DNA from: Rugalucina vietnamica
Taxonomy: Eukaryota; Mollusca; Bivalvia; Lucinida; Lucinidae
Length of the DNA stretch: 64,000 nt
NCBI GenBank assembly: GCA_964017185.1
Contig: OZ024879.1
Span: 38,776,383 to 38,840,382 of the forward strand
Direction: 5' to 3'
Part shown: in pieces, positions 24,601 through 32,712 of the stretch
Layout: the number at the start of each line of letters is the position of its first letter
Numbering within the stretch: position 1 is the first letter of the stretch
The notes under the pieces: generated by a model
Database searches by the model: none
Told to the model about the DNA's origin: nothing
The model's input: only the letters and a program-made list of their open reading frames with translations
Program-made: the position numbers and the translations under genes

Positions 24601-27600
24601 AACTCCGCGGAGGTCGATATCGCACCTGCATCGGGCAAAATACACATTACTATGCAAGGTTTCACAGCTATCACTGATGCAGAGAAAACCAAACTTCGAC
24701 TTAAAAATTAACAAAGTCAATGGACCGTGAAATATAGGTCAAGGTCAGTGGGTCAAGGTGCGTACTTGAAGGGTATGTCAAGGACAATTACTATGCAAGG
24801 TTTCACACTCACAGCTATCACTGATACAGAGAAAACGGAACTTCGACGTAAAAATTGACAAAGTCAATGGACCTTGAAATATAGGTCATGGTCAGCGGGT
24901 CAAGGTGCGTGCTTGAAGGGTATGTCAAGGACAATTACTATGCAAGGTTTCACAATCCTAGCTATCACTGATGCAGAGAAAACGGAACTTCGACGTAAAA
25001 ATTAACAAAGTCAATGGACCATGAAATATAGGTCAAGGGCACCGGGTCAAGGTGCGTGCTTGAAGGGTATGTCAAGGACAACTACTATGCAAGGTTTCAC
25101 AATCCTAGCTATCACTGATGCAGAGAAAACCAAACTTCGACGTAAAAATTAACAAAGTCAATGGACCATAAAATATAGGTCAAGGTCAGCGGGTCAAGGT
25201 GCGTGCTTGAAGGGTATGTCAAGGACAATTACTATATATGCAAGGTTTCACACTCACAGCTATCACTGATACAGAGAAAACGGAACTTTGACGTAAAAAT
25301 TAACAAAGTCAATGGACCTTGAAATATAGGTCAAGGTCAGCGGGTCAAGGTGCGTGCTTGAAGGGTATGTCAAGGACAATTACTATGCAAGGTTTCACAA
25401 TCCTAGCTATCACTGATGCAGAGAAAACGGAACTTCGACGTAAAAATTAACAAAGTCAATGGACCATGAAATATAGGTCAAGGGCACCGGGTCAAGGTGC
25501 GTGCTTGAAGGGTATGTCAAGGACAACTACTATGCAAGGTTTCACAATCCTAGCTATCACTGATGCAGAGAAAACCAAACTTCGACGTAAAAATTAACAA
25601 AGTCAATGGACCATAAAATATAGGTCAAGGTCAGCGGGTCAAGGTGCGTGCTTGAAGGGTATGTCAAGGACAATTACTATGCAAGGTTTCACAATCCTAG
25701 CTATCACTTATGTAGAGAAAACCAAACTTCGACGTAAATGTTGACGGACGGACGGACGAACGAACGAACGAACGGACGGACGGAAATTTGGACTCCTATA
25801 TCGCACCCTGCTATAAGCAGGTGCGATAAAAACCACCTGGCACACCCTCAAGCAGAACTTGGCTTGTCTCACATGTGGCCAGAGCAGGGCTCGAACCCAC
25901 ACCAGACACAGTGGTGAGACGACAGGGCTTTTTCTGACCTTTTTGGGAAATTTTTGGTACCAAAGAAATTGGGAAAAAAAATCATTTTTGGGGGAAAAAA
26001 TAGCACGCTTTTGGAAAAAAAATAGTGCAATTTTTAGATAAAATTGGGAAAGTTTACCTTTTAAATTTGGATTTTCCAGCTAATTGGGAATGTTTCAGGT
26101 TAATTGGGAGTTTTTTCAACCAATTGGGAAAAAATTTGGTACCGGAAACCGGACCCAGTTTTGTATAGAAAAAAAGCCCTGGACGATCGATAAATTTTTT
26201 ACAACTCAAAAAATCTCTGTATATTGCATGGGCATGTTTTCGTAATGTATGCCACTTATCAGACAAAGGCCTTTATATATGATGTAAAAATGCAAGATAT
26301 TGGAGCTGCCTCATGAGAAAACCAACAAGTAGCCCAGGGGCAACGATCGCTCACCTGAGAGCCAACAAGTAAAGTCACTGGACAAAGTAGTTGGGTTTTT
26401 TACCATATATGGGTATGATAGCCATCTTGGTCATGTGACCTTGAAACCCTACTTACATCAGCAGGAGAGCTCTTGTCTGGATTGTGTATCCTCTTTCTGC
26501 CATTTTGGTTCACCTGAAAAAATCATCTAACAAGGTCAGGGTCCTATAATGACCCCGAAGGTTGGGCCATATTTGACCCCAGGGGCAAGATTGGCAGGAT
26601 TTATGTAGAGCAACACATGACAATGTTGTATATCAAATATACAAGCTTTGTGTCATGCTGTTGCAGAGAAGATTTTTTCACATATTTCCATTATAAGTCT
26701 ATGGTAGATAATGACATGCCTGGGGCGTGGCCTGTATGGACCTCAGGGGCACCGTTGGCAGGATTTATAAAGAGGAACACTATACATTGCTACAAACAAA
26801 ATATGAAAGCTCTGGGTCTTGTGGTTTCGGAGAAGAAGATTTTTTATGTTTTTCCCATGACGCCCCCGGGGCGGGGCCCGTGTGGACCACAGGGGCACGG
26901 TTGGCAGGATTTATAAAGAGGACCACTATACATTGCTACTGACAAAATATGAAAGCTCTGGGCTTTGTGGTTTTGGAGAAGAAGATTTTTTGTTTTTCCC
27001 ATTGTAAGTCTATGGGAGCTAATGACCCCCGGGGCGGGGCCATTTTTAACCCCAGGGGCATGATTGGCAGGATTTATATAGAGGACCACTAAACATTGCT
27101 TCATACAAAATATGAAAGCTTTGGGCTTTGTGGTTTTGGAGAAGAAGATTTTTTTATGTTTTTCCCATGACACCCCCGGGGCGGGGCCCGTATGGACCCC
27201 AGGGGCACGGTAGGCAGGATTTATAAAGAGGACCATTATACATTGCTACACACAAAATATGAAAGCTCTGGGCCTTGTGGTTTAGGAGAAGAAGATTTTT
27301 TTATGTTTTTCCCATTGTAAGTCTATGGGAGCTAAAACCCCCGGGGCGGGGCCTTTTTTGACCCCAGGGGCATGATTGGCAGGATTTATATAGAGGACCA
27401 CTAAACATTGCTACACACAAAATATGAAAGCTCTGGGCCTTGTGGTTTCAGAGAAGAAGATTTTTTTATATTTCCATCATGACCCCCCCCCCGGGGCGGG
27501 GCCCGTGTGGAACACAGGGGCACGGTTGGCAGGATTTATAAAGAGGAACACAATATATTGCTACAAACAAAATATGAAAGCTCTGGGCCTTGTAGTTTCG

Positions 27601-30600
27601 GAGAAGAAGATTTTTTTATGTTTTACCCATGAACCCCCCGGGGCGGGGCCCGTATGGACCCCAGGGGCATGGTTGGCAGGATTTATAAAGAGGACCACTA
27701 TACATTGCTACTGACAAAATATGAAAGCTCTGGGCCTTGTGGTTTCGGAGAAGAAGATTTTTTTATGTTTTTCCCATTGTAAGTCTTTGGGAGCTAATGA
27801 CCCCCGGGGCGGGGCCATTTCTGACCCCCGGGGCATGATTGGCAGGATTTATATAGAGGACCACTAAACATTGCTACACACAAAATATGAAAGCTCTGGG
27901 CCTTGTGGTTTCAGAGAAGAAGATTTTTTTATATTTTCATCATGACGCCCCCGGGGCGGGGCCCATATGGACCCCAGGGGCACGTATGGCAGGATTTATG
28001 AAGAGGACCAATAGACGTTGCTACACACAAAATATGAACGCTCTTGGCCTTGTGGTTTCAGAGAAGAAGATTTTTATATGTTTTTCCCATTGTAATTCTA
28101 TGGGAGCTATCCGTTGCCATGGAAACCAGAGTTCTGATCCGACCTGGCCCAAAACCTAACACAACCTTTCCCCCTCCTCAATGATGCTTTAGATAAAATT
28201 TGATTACGATCGGCCATGTTGTCTTAGAGATATTTGAGTTTGAAAATGTGAACGGATGGACGGACGCACGCACGGACGCACAGACGGACGCCGGCTCGAC
28301 TACTGTACTATAAGCTCACCTTGTGAGCCTTCGGCTCAGGTGAGCTAACAATGTGATTTCCGAAACAGGTCCGACACAAACTAGTCTGTTTATTCACAGA
28401 AGATGGCTAGAAGCTTGAAATTTTGGATTTAGAAAGGAGATAAATTGTACTATCTGTGTAGCGAAAATAAAGGCGCTGATCAGCTTCGCAGTTACTGCAC
28501 ATTTGTTTTTGCCTTTGCTTAATGTTGGTTTTCTCACGACGGGGCTCATTTAAGAATTCAAATGACAGTTTTGAGGTTGCATGGTCTGGTGAAAATAAAT
28601 AAGCTCACTGCAGGGTTCCCATTTAGCCTCTATTGAGGTTTTTTTACTCCTAAAAATTTTCATGTATCCCCAAAATTTGCAAACCTTCTTAACAGGCCTA
28701 CACATATGGGGTATATAACTAGGAAAATCAAGCCAGTGCATTACAAAAGCACACCCATGTAATATGCAGATTTTTCTTTAGTACATGTAGTATAAAGAAT
28801 TGAAAACTTTCAGTAGAATTTTTATTATATTTTTCTAACATAGATTGTGCGTACAAATCTACATGGTACTACAACATGTACAATGCATACCCTCATTCTA
28901 TGTTTTGGAGCAAAAATAAGAAAAGTAGGGATACCCCAGTTTTACTACATAACATAAAAGTGGGGTATAAGTGGGTATAGACTGCGCGGACATGTTATCG
29001 TGATGGTACCCTCAATTTCAAAACACAGTGGGAACCCTGAGCAGTTCATGAGCTGAGTGTAATGCTTTCAAGAGAAGCTAAATTACTGTGAGCAGTTTGT
29101 TTTTTTATCACAAGAGACAACCTCAAAATTATTATTTCAGTTTTTAAACAACTCATAAGCATACAAGATTCTTAACTGCAAATAGGTTAAATAAAGAAGC
29201 CCCTTATGATGCCTTCTCCCAATGGTGACGATACACTGAAGGCTTGTGACGCTACATGAGAAAAATAACAATGTGGTTTTCGAGCACAGGTCCAACACAA
29301 ACCGAGCTGTACAAGCACAGGAGATGGCTAGAGGCTGGAAATTTTGGATTTAAAGAGAAGGGGATTGTACTATCCGTGTAGCAAAAACAAAGGCACTGAT
29401 CAGCTTCGAGGTTACCGCGAAGCTGATCTGCGCCTTTGTTTTTGCCTATATGCAAATTATTGGTTTACTCATGAGGCGGCTCAAATGCTAGATAAAGAGT
29501 TTCATGCACTGAAATTTTCACCTATAAGACAATGACCCTACATATGAACTTGATAAACAGAATTTTAAAATGTCTGAAAGGTCCACTTACGATGCCGTCT
29601 CTCCGGATCAATAATTGCCTGATCCGGACAGTTCATCAAGTGATGACGATACTCCGGTCTTGGCATTTCATGCTTGGCGTTGAATGGGCAGGTCATAAAC
29701 TCTTTGCCCGTGTAGTTCTGGAAAATATATGTGTTTCTTGTAAAGCGAACGTTGTCTTAAATATGTAGTATTGTCGAATGAGTAAAAGTCAACAAAAGGT
29801 TTTTCATCATGAAAACATGACCATGAAATGAATACCCCCTTATACCCCACTTTTTATAATAAAATTGGGGTATACAGGGGTAGACCTATTTTTCTTATTT
29901 ATGCTTCAAAGCATAGATTGTAGGTACTCATTAGAACAGCCTCGGCGAGGCGGTTCTAGTGTGTATCCACAATCTATGTTTTGAGCAACAATAAGAAAAA
30001 TATCAAACATTTTCTACTAAAACTTTTTCAATTTTTTTACAACTTAAAAATCTCTGTATATTACATGCCATGGGCGTGTATACGTGATATGAGAATACCT
30101 CAGTGTGAAAGTAAGAATACATACAAATGATACGAGCCGCATCGTGAGAAAACCGGATTTTTGCCTAGGCGAAAACAAAGGCGCAGATCAGCTTCGCGGT
30201 AACCGCGAAGCTGATCAGCGCCTTTGTTTTCGCTACACGGATAGTACAATTCCTCTTCTTCTTAAATCCGAAATTTCAAGTTTCTAGCTCTTTTCTGAGC
30301 TTGTACAGGCCGGTTTGTGTCAGACCTGGTCGGAAACCCCGAAGACCGGTTTTCTCACGATGCGGCTCATACAATGTTTACAGCTCAAGCTAATGATCTT
30401 AATCAGTTTGTGTAGGTTGTCAGGCAGAAATTCTCATGACACAGCTTATGATATGAGCCGCGACGCGAGAAAACCGGTCTTCGGGGTTTCCGACCAGGTC
30501 TGACACAAACCGGCCTGTACAGTTTCAGAAAAAGTCTAGAAGATTGAAATTTCTGTTTTAAGAAGAAGAGAAATTGTACTATCCGTGTAGCGAAAACAAA

Positions 30601-32318
30601 GGCGCTGATCAGCTTCGCAGTTACTGCGAAGCTGATCTGCGCCTTTGTTTTCGCCTAGGCAAAAATCCGGTTTTCTCACGATGCGGCTCATATGATGACT
30701 AATAAAACAGTAACATCTGTGTATAACAGGACAAAATTTCTTTTCTTTTGAATAAGGATACACATTTCCTGTTCAAGCTTTTAAGTACTTGAATTGTTAT
30801 TATTTATAAATTTCCTTCTCAAACACCCCCTGTTCAACATTTTTCCCCTAGCCATGTACATAAAACCAAAACCTATTCAGTCGTATTTCAGTACAATATG
30901 AAATGAGCCAGTGCATGAGAAAACCAACAATGTGCATAGGCGAAAACAAAGGCACAGATCAGCTGTGCAGTAACTGCACAGCTCATCAGCACCTTTGTTT
31001 TCGCTACATGGATAGTGCAATCTCTCTTCTTCTTAAATTCAAAAGTTCAAGCTTCTAGCCTACTTCTGTGATTGTACAGCCTGGTTTGTGTTTGTGAAAA
31101 AAAAAATCAAAATGTTGGTTCACAAGAGAATATCACACAATATGAGCCACATCATGAGAAACCCAATGATGTGGTTTTCAAACAGGATCGACAAACCGAG
31201 CTGTACAAGCACAGAAGATGGCTAGAAGCTTGAAATTTTGGATTTAGAAAGTAAAGGATGTAGCGCAAACAATGGCGCTGATTAGTTTCGCGGTTACTGC
31301 TAAGCTGATATGCGTCTTTGTTTTCGCATATGCAAAGTATTGGTTTTCTCATGATGTGGCCACTTTAACATGTATCTGATCATAATTTAGACTGGGTAAA
31401 AAAGTTGAAAATAATTAAGTTGTGGAAGGCCAAATAAAGGCTGTAATTTATAAATTTGTAATATTGCAGCCAACACTTAACAACACACATTGAAAGTAAA
31501 TTATTTATATTAACAGTGTAGGACCTTGGGAGAGGCTTTCTGGTTTATGTCTGCTAGTCACGGTTTCCCCCTGATTCTTAATTTAGAAATGTCAGTGGAT
31601 TTTTTGTAGCTATATTTAGAAACATAATATTTAGACTTGCTAAGTATAGATAAAAAATCCCATTTCGTTTCTAAATTAAGAAACAACTGCTCGCACAGGT
31701 GTGCACCATTTTTTTCTACACGTTTTTGCTTTTAAGTGGGAGGTGTTTTGTGTGTGCAGATCAGTTTCTGTACATGAATTACGTACTGCAGTACATGTGG
31801 GCATAGAAGCAGACCATGTTAAATGTTATAATAAATGAGCTGCGACGCGAGAAAACCCGTCTCAGGTCTCTGAAGAAGGCTAAAGGCTGAATAATTTTGG
31901 ATTTAGAAAGAAGAGGAATTGTACCATCCGTGAAGTGAAAACAATGGCGCTGATCAGTTTCGCAGTTACTGCAAAGCTGATCTGTGCCTTTGTTGTCGCC
32001 TAGGCAAAAATCCGGTTTTCTCATGACACGGCTCAAATATATTAGGTGACTTACTATAGACATATTTAAAGCATAGGTGTCAAATTGGTAGTCATGATGT
32101 GGCTGTGTTTTATTGAAAACCAGTTAAACAACATATTGAGGCGCGTTATAATGTGGTTAAAAGAATTCACAAAAATTTACACTGTAAATAAACATCAAGT
32201 CACTTACATTTCGACACTTCATAAGATGATACTGGAAGCGTTTCGCCCTGACCATATGGACCTTGTCGTACGGGCATTCCATGAGGTCGTCGCTGTCAGG
32301 TATATGATACTGGGCCAT
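11050..32318 (-). CDS. GTSF1: GTSF1-like piRNA-pathway protein (two CHHC zinc fingers, RG-rich tail), 6 coding exons
   Basis: Coding exons in transcript order (complement): 32208-32318, 29591-29717, 17404-17578, 12868-13127, 12097-12345, 11050-11162. They sum to 1035 nt = 344 residues plus TAA, and every GT-AG junction keeps frame. Finger 1 is C15-x5-H21-x9-H31-x3-C35; finger 2 is C47-x5-H53-x9-H63-x3-C67. Both fit the CHHC consensus exactly. Residues 108-113 (TEDWDE) match the acidic Trp motif after the fingers of vertebrate GTSF1. Family knowledge: GTSF1 binds RNA through a CHHC finger and PIWI through C-terminal tryptophans, and acts in piRNA-guided silencing. Unusual: about twice the vertebrate length (~167 aa), with RG boxes at 194-198 and 267-285, a Q5 run at 150-154 and tryptophans at 111, 304 and 341. 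The start is the first ATG after an intron acceptor (TTTTCAG at 32321-32327), so a non-coding first exon lies upstream. It is divergent from the Piwi gene at 52188. Confidence 0.93.
11176..11397. mobile_element. TACTGTAA-ended MITE with TTCGCGA words
   Basis: TACTGTAAATCCGGTAATGT and CCGAACTTACAGTA; the interior repeats TTCGCGA/TCGCTAATA. It adjoins the acceptor side of GTSF1 exon 6. Confidence 0.75.
11480..11713 (+). mobile_element. Family A MITE copy in GTSF1 intron 5
   Basis: AGCCGTCTCATGAGAAAACC to TTTTCCCATGTGATAGCTC. Confidence 0.8.
12097..12345 (-). CDS. GTSF1: GTSF1-like exon 5: long RG box and Trp304
   Basis: 249 nt from acceptor TTGTTTTCAG to donor GTATGTAT. Residues 226-307 hold an S/R-rich stretch, the RG box VGRGRGRG followed by VGRGMG, and SGWGPV. 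Such RG repeats are typical sites of arginine dimethylation read by Tudor proteins; that use here is inferred. Open frames on the opposite strand over this exon reflect only its GC-rich composition. Confidence 0.88.
12620..12838 (+). mobile_element. Family A MITE copy beside the GTSF1 exon 4 donor
   Basis: Right end TTTTCTCATGATGCCGCTC lies 29 bp from the exon-intron border at 12867. Confidence 0.8.
12868..13127 (-). CDS. GTSF1: GTSF1-like exon 4: Q-run and first RG box
   Basis: 260 nt from acceptor TTTTCTTCAG to donor GTAAGAAT, in frame with exon 3 through a split Gly codon. Residues 138-224 are low-complexity, with [14 protein letters not shown] and a Gly/Asn-rich end. Vertebrate GTSF1 has nothing comparable. 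A MITE begins 29 bp past the donor. Confidence 0.87.
13327..13360. repeat. Poly-T run
   Basis: About 34 T; the length is assembly-sensitive. Confidence 0.85.
13365..13595. mobile_element. AGCCCCAGATGGGACG MITE (family D), decayed
   Basis: TCATTATCATTTGGATGAGT, AGGGGCATCAGGAGTTATTC and ATAGCCCAGGATGGGACC. Confidence 0.6.
13687..13850 (+). mobile_element. Family A MITE, left part
   Basis: GAGCCGCGACGCGAGAAAAC and GACCAGGTCCGACACAAACC, then truncated. Confidence 0.75.
13872..14284 (+). repeat. ~370-bp interspersed repeat, copy 2 with hairpin
   Basis: Same sequence, with the palindrome CTAGGTCCCTCGGGGAG / CTCCCCGAGGGACCTAG near the left end. Confidence 0.78.
14478..14581 (+). mobile_element. 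Family A MITE, right part
   Basis: GACGCAGATCAGCTGTGCAG to TTCTCATGTCACAGCTC. Confidence 0.65.
14789..14965 (-). mobile_element. Family A MITE, decayed
   Basis: TTGTGTTGGACCTGGTCGGA and the AATTTCAACCGTCTAG part remain. Confidence 0.6.
15002..15212 (+). mobile_element. Family A MITE copy, right end lost to a T run
   Basis: GCACGAGAAAATCAACAAAT onward, with an intact central hairpin GCTTCACGGTTACCGCGAAG. Confidence 0.75.
15310..15547. mobile_element. GGGGCCAGTTGTTCAAAA MITE (family C reference)
   Basis: Ends GGGGCCAGTTGTTCAAAA and TTTTGAACAACAGGCTCC; centre AATGTGAGAATGATTCTCAC. Confidence 0.78.
15660..15900 (-). mobile_element. Family A MITE, decayed
   Basis: GATCAGCAGTGTAGTAACTG, CATCTGAAATTTCAAACTTC and CAGCCTGGTTTGTGTAAGAC match family A at low identity. 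Confidence 0.5.
16071..16370 (+). mobile_element. AGAACCGCC palindromic MITE (family B reference)
   Basis: ~270-300 bp: ends TCACGAAAACATGTTCGTGA and GCATGGGCATGTTTTCGTAA; inner TTAAACCCCACTTTTATA and AACTGGGGTTTGC hairpin; centre GTGGGTACTCATTAGAACCG pairing with GGTTCTAACGTGTACCCAC. Confidence 0.83.
16437..16712 (-). mobile_element. Family B MITE copy
   Basis: ATGAAAACTTGCCCATGCAA to GCACGGACATGTTTTCCTGA. It lies 67 bp from the reference copy. Confidence 0.83.
16915..17125. repeat. Inverted repeat, possible MITE
   Basis: CATGCTCAACTCAGCTGAGCATG self-pairs; AATTTATCTTGCTGATG and CGAGCAAGATAAATT pair across the centre. Confidence 0.5.
17404..17578 (-). CDS. GTSF1: GTSF1-like exon 3: acidic PIWI-binding region with Trp111
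   Basis: 175 nt between acceptor ATATTTGTAG and donor GTAAGTCA. It restores frame from exon 2 through a split Gln codon and carries [10 protein letters not shown], the counterpart of the vertebrate EDWDKD motif. A palindromic MITE begins about 25 bp beyond the acceptor, so it almost touches the polypyrimidine tract. Confidence 0.9.
17704..20161. mobile_element. TTAA-flanked TIR element (piggyBac-like non-autonomous)
   Basis: TTAA at 17704-17707 and 20158-20161. TIRs GGATGTTCGCTGC (17708) and GCAGCGAACATCC (to 20157). It interrupts a palindromic MITE whose halves are 17613-17703 and 20162-20289, and is itself interrupted by family i (18555-20062). No transposase frame. Confidence 0.8.
18555..20062 (+). 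mobile_element. Family i element nested in a TTAA-flanked element
   Basis: Head ACCAGAGGACCAATGGTCCT to tail GGCTCAGGTGAGCTAA. Units of ~470 bp with AGCCATCGATGCCTCACGCC-type variation; GGACGACGGACGG run before the hairpin. Confidence 0.75.
19514..21622. repeat. Tandem segmental duplication, ~1.05-kb unit
   Basis: Copies 19514-20560 and 20561-21622 agree to about 99 percent, with a 15-bp longer ACGG run in the second. The unit holds the end of family i, the right TIR of the TTAA element, a MITE half and part of a third repeat. Confidence 0.85.
20561..21124 (+). mobile_element. Family i element, duplicated last unit
   Basis: Copy of 19514-20062 made by the 1.05-kb tandem duplication, ending in the same hairpin. 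Confidence 0.8.
21632..21659. repeat. Poly-T run
   Basis: 28 T interrupting the end of a family A-like MITE. Confidence 0.85.
21757..22079 (+). mobile_element. Family B MITE copy with a partly doubled centre
   Basis: GGTTCTAACGTGTACCCACA occurs twice at the hairpin tip. Confidence 0.82.
22499..22939 (-). mobile_element. Family A MITE carrying a nested family D MITE
   Basis: GAGCCGTGCCATGAGAAAAC to TTTTCTCACGTCAAGGCTC, interrupted at 22609-22834. Confidence 0.75.
22609..22834. mobile_element. Family D MITE, nested
   Basis: Hairpin AATAGCCCCAGATGGGACGC pairing with GTCACATCTGGGGCTATTCT; ends AACCCATATCTGTCGAATGG and CCGGTAAATGAGTT. Confidence 0.75.
22977..23228 (+). mobile_element. Family A MITE copy with a 20-bp internal duplication
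   Basis: AACCAACCATGTGGTTTTTG occurs twice in a row; right end TTTCTCATGATGCGGCTC. Confidence 0.8.
23243..23338 (+). mobile_element. SINE 5' part (outer arm of inverted duplication)
   Basis: GTCTCACCACTGTGTCTGGT through GTGTGCCAGGTGG, ending where the reversed end of a tandem-array element starts. Confidence 0.7.
23339..23575 (-). mobile_element. Family iv element, reversed 3' end only
   Basis: Tail hairpin, CCGT/TTCG microsatellite and about one unit in reverse. It is the inverted counterpart of 25660-25828. Confidence 0.75.
23573..23627 (+). mobile_element. Family B MITE fragment
   Basis: GAGGCGGTTCTAACGTGCAA and CTATGTTTTGAGCAAAAATA, between two family iv elements. Confidence 0.65.
23628..24472 (+). 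mobile_element. Family iv tandem-array element, second copy
   Basis: Same head and tail hairpin as 24599-25828 with about five units. Confidence 0.75.
24489..24598 (-). mobile_element. SINE 3' part, split by an insertion
   Basis: Reverse complement of the SINE body (TTTACGTCCCTTTCAAGA, AGTAGGTGGGCGAAAACGGG). Its 5' part continues at 25829-25929, so element 24599-25828 inserted into this SINE. Confidence 0.75.
24599..25828 (+). mobile_element. Tandem-array element, family iv (pearl/Helentron-like)
   Basis: Head AAGAACTCCGCGGAGGTCG (small hairpin) then ATATCGCACCTGCATCGGG; about seven ~145-bp units with GAAGGGTATGTCAAGGACAA; a GACG/GAAC microsatellite; and terminal hairpin TATCGCACCCTGC / GCAGGTGCGATA. 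The head word TCGCACCTGC is the complement of the tail word GCAGGTGCGA. Confidence 0.75.
25829..25929 (-). mobile_element. SINE 5' part, partner of 24489-24598
   Basis: Reverse complement of the SINE head and body, matching 23243-23338 almost base for base. Confidence 0.75.
25930..26182. mobile_element. CAGGGCTTTTT-ended MITE with TTGGGAA repeats
   Basis: Starts AGGGCTTTTTCTGACC and ends AAAAAAAGCCCTGG; the interior repeats AATTGGGAA about six times. Its left end is also present at 23231-23242 through the inverted duplication. Confidence 0.55.
26195..26249 (+). mobile_element. Family B MITE right end
   Basis: AAAAAATCTCTGTATATTGC and ATGGGCATGTTTTCGTAATG. Confidence 0.6.
26302..28547 (+). 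mobile_element. Family A MITE split by the 26330-28347 element
   Basis: Left end GAGCTGCCTCATGAGAAAAC is cut after ACCAACAAG and resumes ACAATGTGATTTCCGAAACA up to TTTTCTCACGACGGGGCTC. Confidence 0.75.
26330..28347 (+). mobile_element. Family i-related element with dimeric ~150/164-bp units
   Basis: Head CGATCGCTCACCTGAGAG, about ten monomers marked TTGGCAGGATTTAT (26591, 26755, 26901, 27064, 27211, 27375, 27526, 27673, 27839, 27987) alternating ~147 and ~164 bp, then a GGACGCACGCACGG run and the GCTCACCTTGTGAGCC hairpin. It is inserted in a palindromic MITE whose halves are 26302-26329 and 28348-28547. Confidence 0.75.
28611..29039. mobile_element. hAT-like MITE with a nested palindromic MITE
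   Basis: TIRs CAGGGTTCCCA and TGGGAACCCTG, a common hAT terminus. The 28745-29006 AGAACCGCC-type MITE lies inside. Confidence 0.6.
28745..29006 (-). mobile_element. Family B MITE, diverged
   Basis: Keeps TTTTGGAGCAAAAATAAGAA and GTGGGGTATAAGTGGGTA; nested in the 28611 element. Confidence 0.68.
29249..29482 (+). mobile_element. Family A MITE copy near GTSF1 exon 2
   Basis: Right end TTACTCATGAGGCGGCTC. Confidence 0.8.
29591..29717 (-). CDS. GTSF1: GTSF1-like exon 2: CHHC finger 2
   Basis: 127 nt between acceptor TTTTCCAG and donor GTAAGTGG (phase 1 end). It encodes residues 38-79 with [11 protein letters not shown] and RHHLMNC, closely matching the second finger of vertebrate GTSF1. Confidence 0.92.
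29805..30088 (+). mobile_element. Family B MITE copy
   Basis: CATCATGAAAACATGACCAT start; centre AGAACAGCCTCGGCGAGGCG. Confidence 0.78.
30134..30368 (-). mobile_element. Family A MITE, perfect TIR pair
   Basis: GAGCCGCATCGTGAGAAAAC with GTTTTCTCACGATGCGGCTC fully complementary. Confidence 0.88.
30455..30689 (+). mobile_element. Family A MITE copy
   Basis: GAGCCGCGACGCGAGAAAAC to TTTTCTCACGATGCGGCTC. Confidence 0.87.
30905..31127 (-). mobile_element. Family A MITE copy, ragged right end
   Basis: GAGCCAGTGCATGAGAAAAC with central hairpin AGCTGTGCAGTAACTGCACA. Confidence 0.78.
31143..31361 (+). mobile_element. Family A MITE copy
   Basis: GAGCCACATCATGAGAAACC to TTTTCTCATGATGTGGCC. Confidence 0.78.
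31836..32035 (+). mobile_element. Family A MITE copy in the intron after GTSF1 exon 1
   Basis: GAGCTGCGACGCGAGAAAAC to TTTCTCATGACACGGCTC. The preceding 31365-31835 shows no recognisable feature. Confidence 0.78.
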
Positions 32319-32320
32319 GT
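32208..32320 (-). CDS. GTSF1: GTSF1-like exon 1 (coding part 32208-32318): CHHC finger 1
   Basis: The exon follows acceptor CTATTTTCAG and begins AC-ATG. It encodes 37 residues including CPYDKVH and YHLMKC, and ends at donor GTAAGTG (phase 0). A damaged copy of this exon lies 0.3 kb upstream in transcript terms, at 32612-32710, beyond a MITE. Confidence 0.92.
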
Positions 32321-32339
32321 CTGAAAATAGAAAAATATC

Positions 32340-32609
32340 CATTACAAAAAATTGCGCAGGCAATATCCAGTGATTTTTAAAGTTGTAAAAAATGAAACTT
32401 TTCTGTAGAAAATTTTTGATATTTTTCTTATTTTTGCCCAAAACATAGATTGTGGGTACATGTTAGAACTGCCTTGATGTGTACCCACAATCTATGTTTT
32501 AAGCAAAAAAAAAGAAAAATATCAAATTTTTTCAGCTGAAAATTTTCAATTTTCAAAGCTCAAAAATCCCTGTTTTACAGCTGGAAAAAATCTCTATATT
32601 TTGCGTGGG
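32340..32609 (-). mobile_element. Family B MITE between GTSF1 exon 1 and its copy
   Basis: Two AAATCTCTATATTTTGCGTG/AAATCCCTGTTTTACAGCTG-type ends remain at the right; centre TGTGGGTACATGTTAGAACT. Confidence 0.75.
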
Positions 32610-32611
32610 CA

Positions 32612-32710
32612 TGAGATGATACTGGAAGCATTTTGCCCTGACCATATGGGCCCATGAGGTCATAACTGTCAGGTATATAATACTGGGCCATGTCTGAAAA
32701 TAGAAAAATT
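32612..32710 (-). pseudogene. Partial copy of GTSF1-like exon 1
   Basis: On the minus strand it repeats the acceptor CTATTTTCAGAC, the ATG and both ends of exon 1, but with an internal loss of about 20 bp that removes the first Cys region. It is separated from the real exon by a MITE (32340-32609). Confidence 0.85.
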
Positions 32711-32712
32711 AT

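Larger units (their letters stand above)
23236..25936. repeat. Inverted duplication, ~300-bp arms
   Basis: Arm 23236-23535 (SINE part plus reversed family iv end) reappears inverted at 25660-25936 almost unchanged. Confidence 0.85.

Noticed and set aside
23628-25828. Regular array resembling a CRISPR locus
   Set aside because: Units are contiguous ~145-bp satellites without unique spacers, in a eukaryotic genome.
26617-28159. Several 90-130 residue frames with [13 protein letters not shown] repeats
   Set aside because: Translations of the tandem units of a transposable element in either strand; no start context or protein family.
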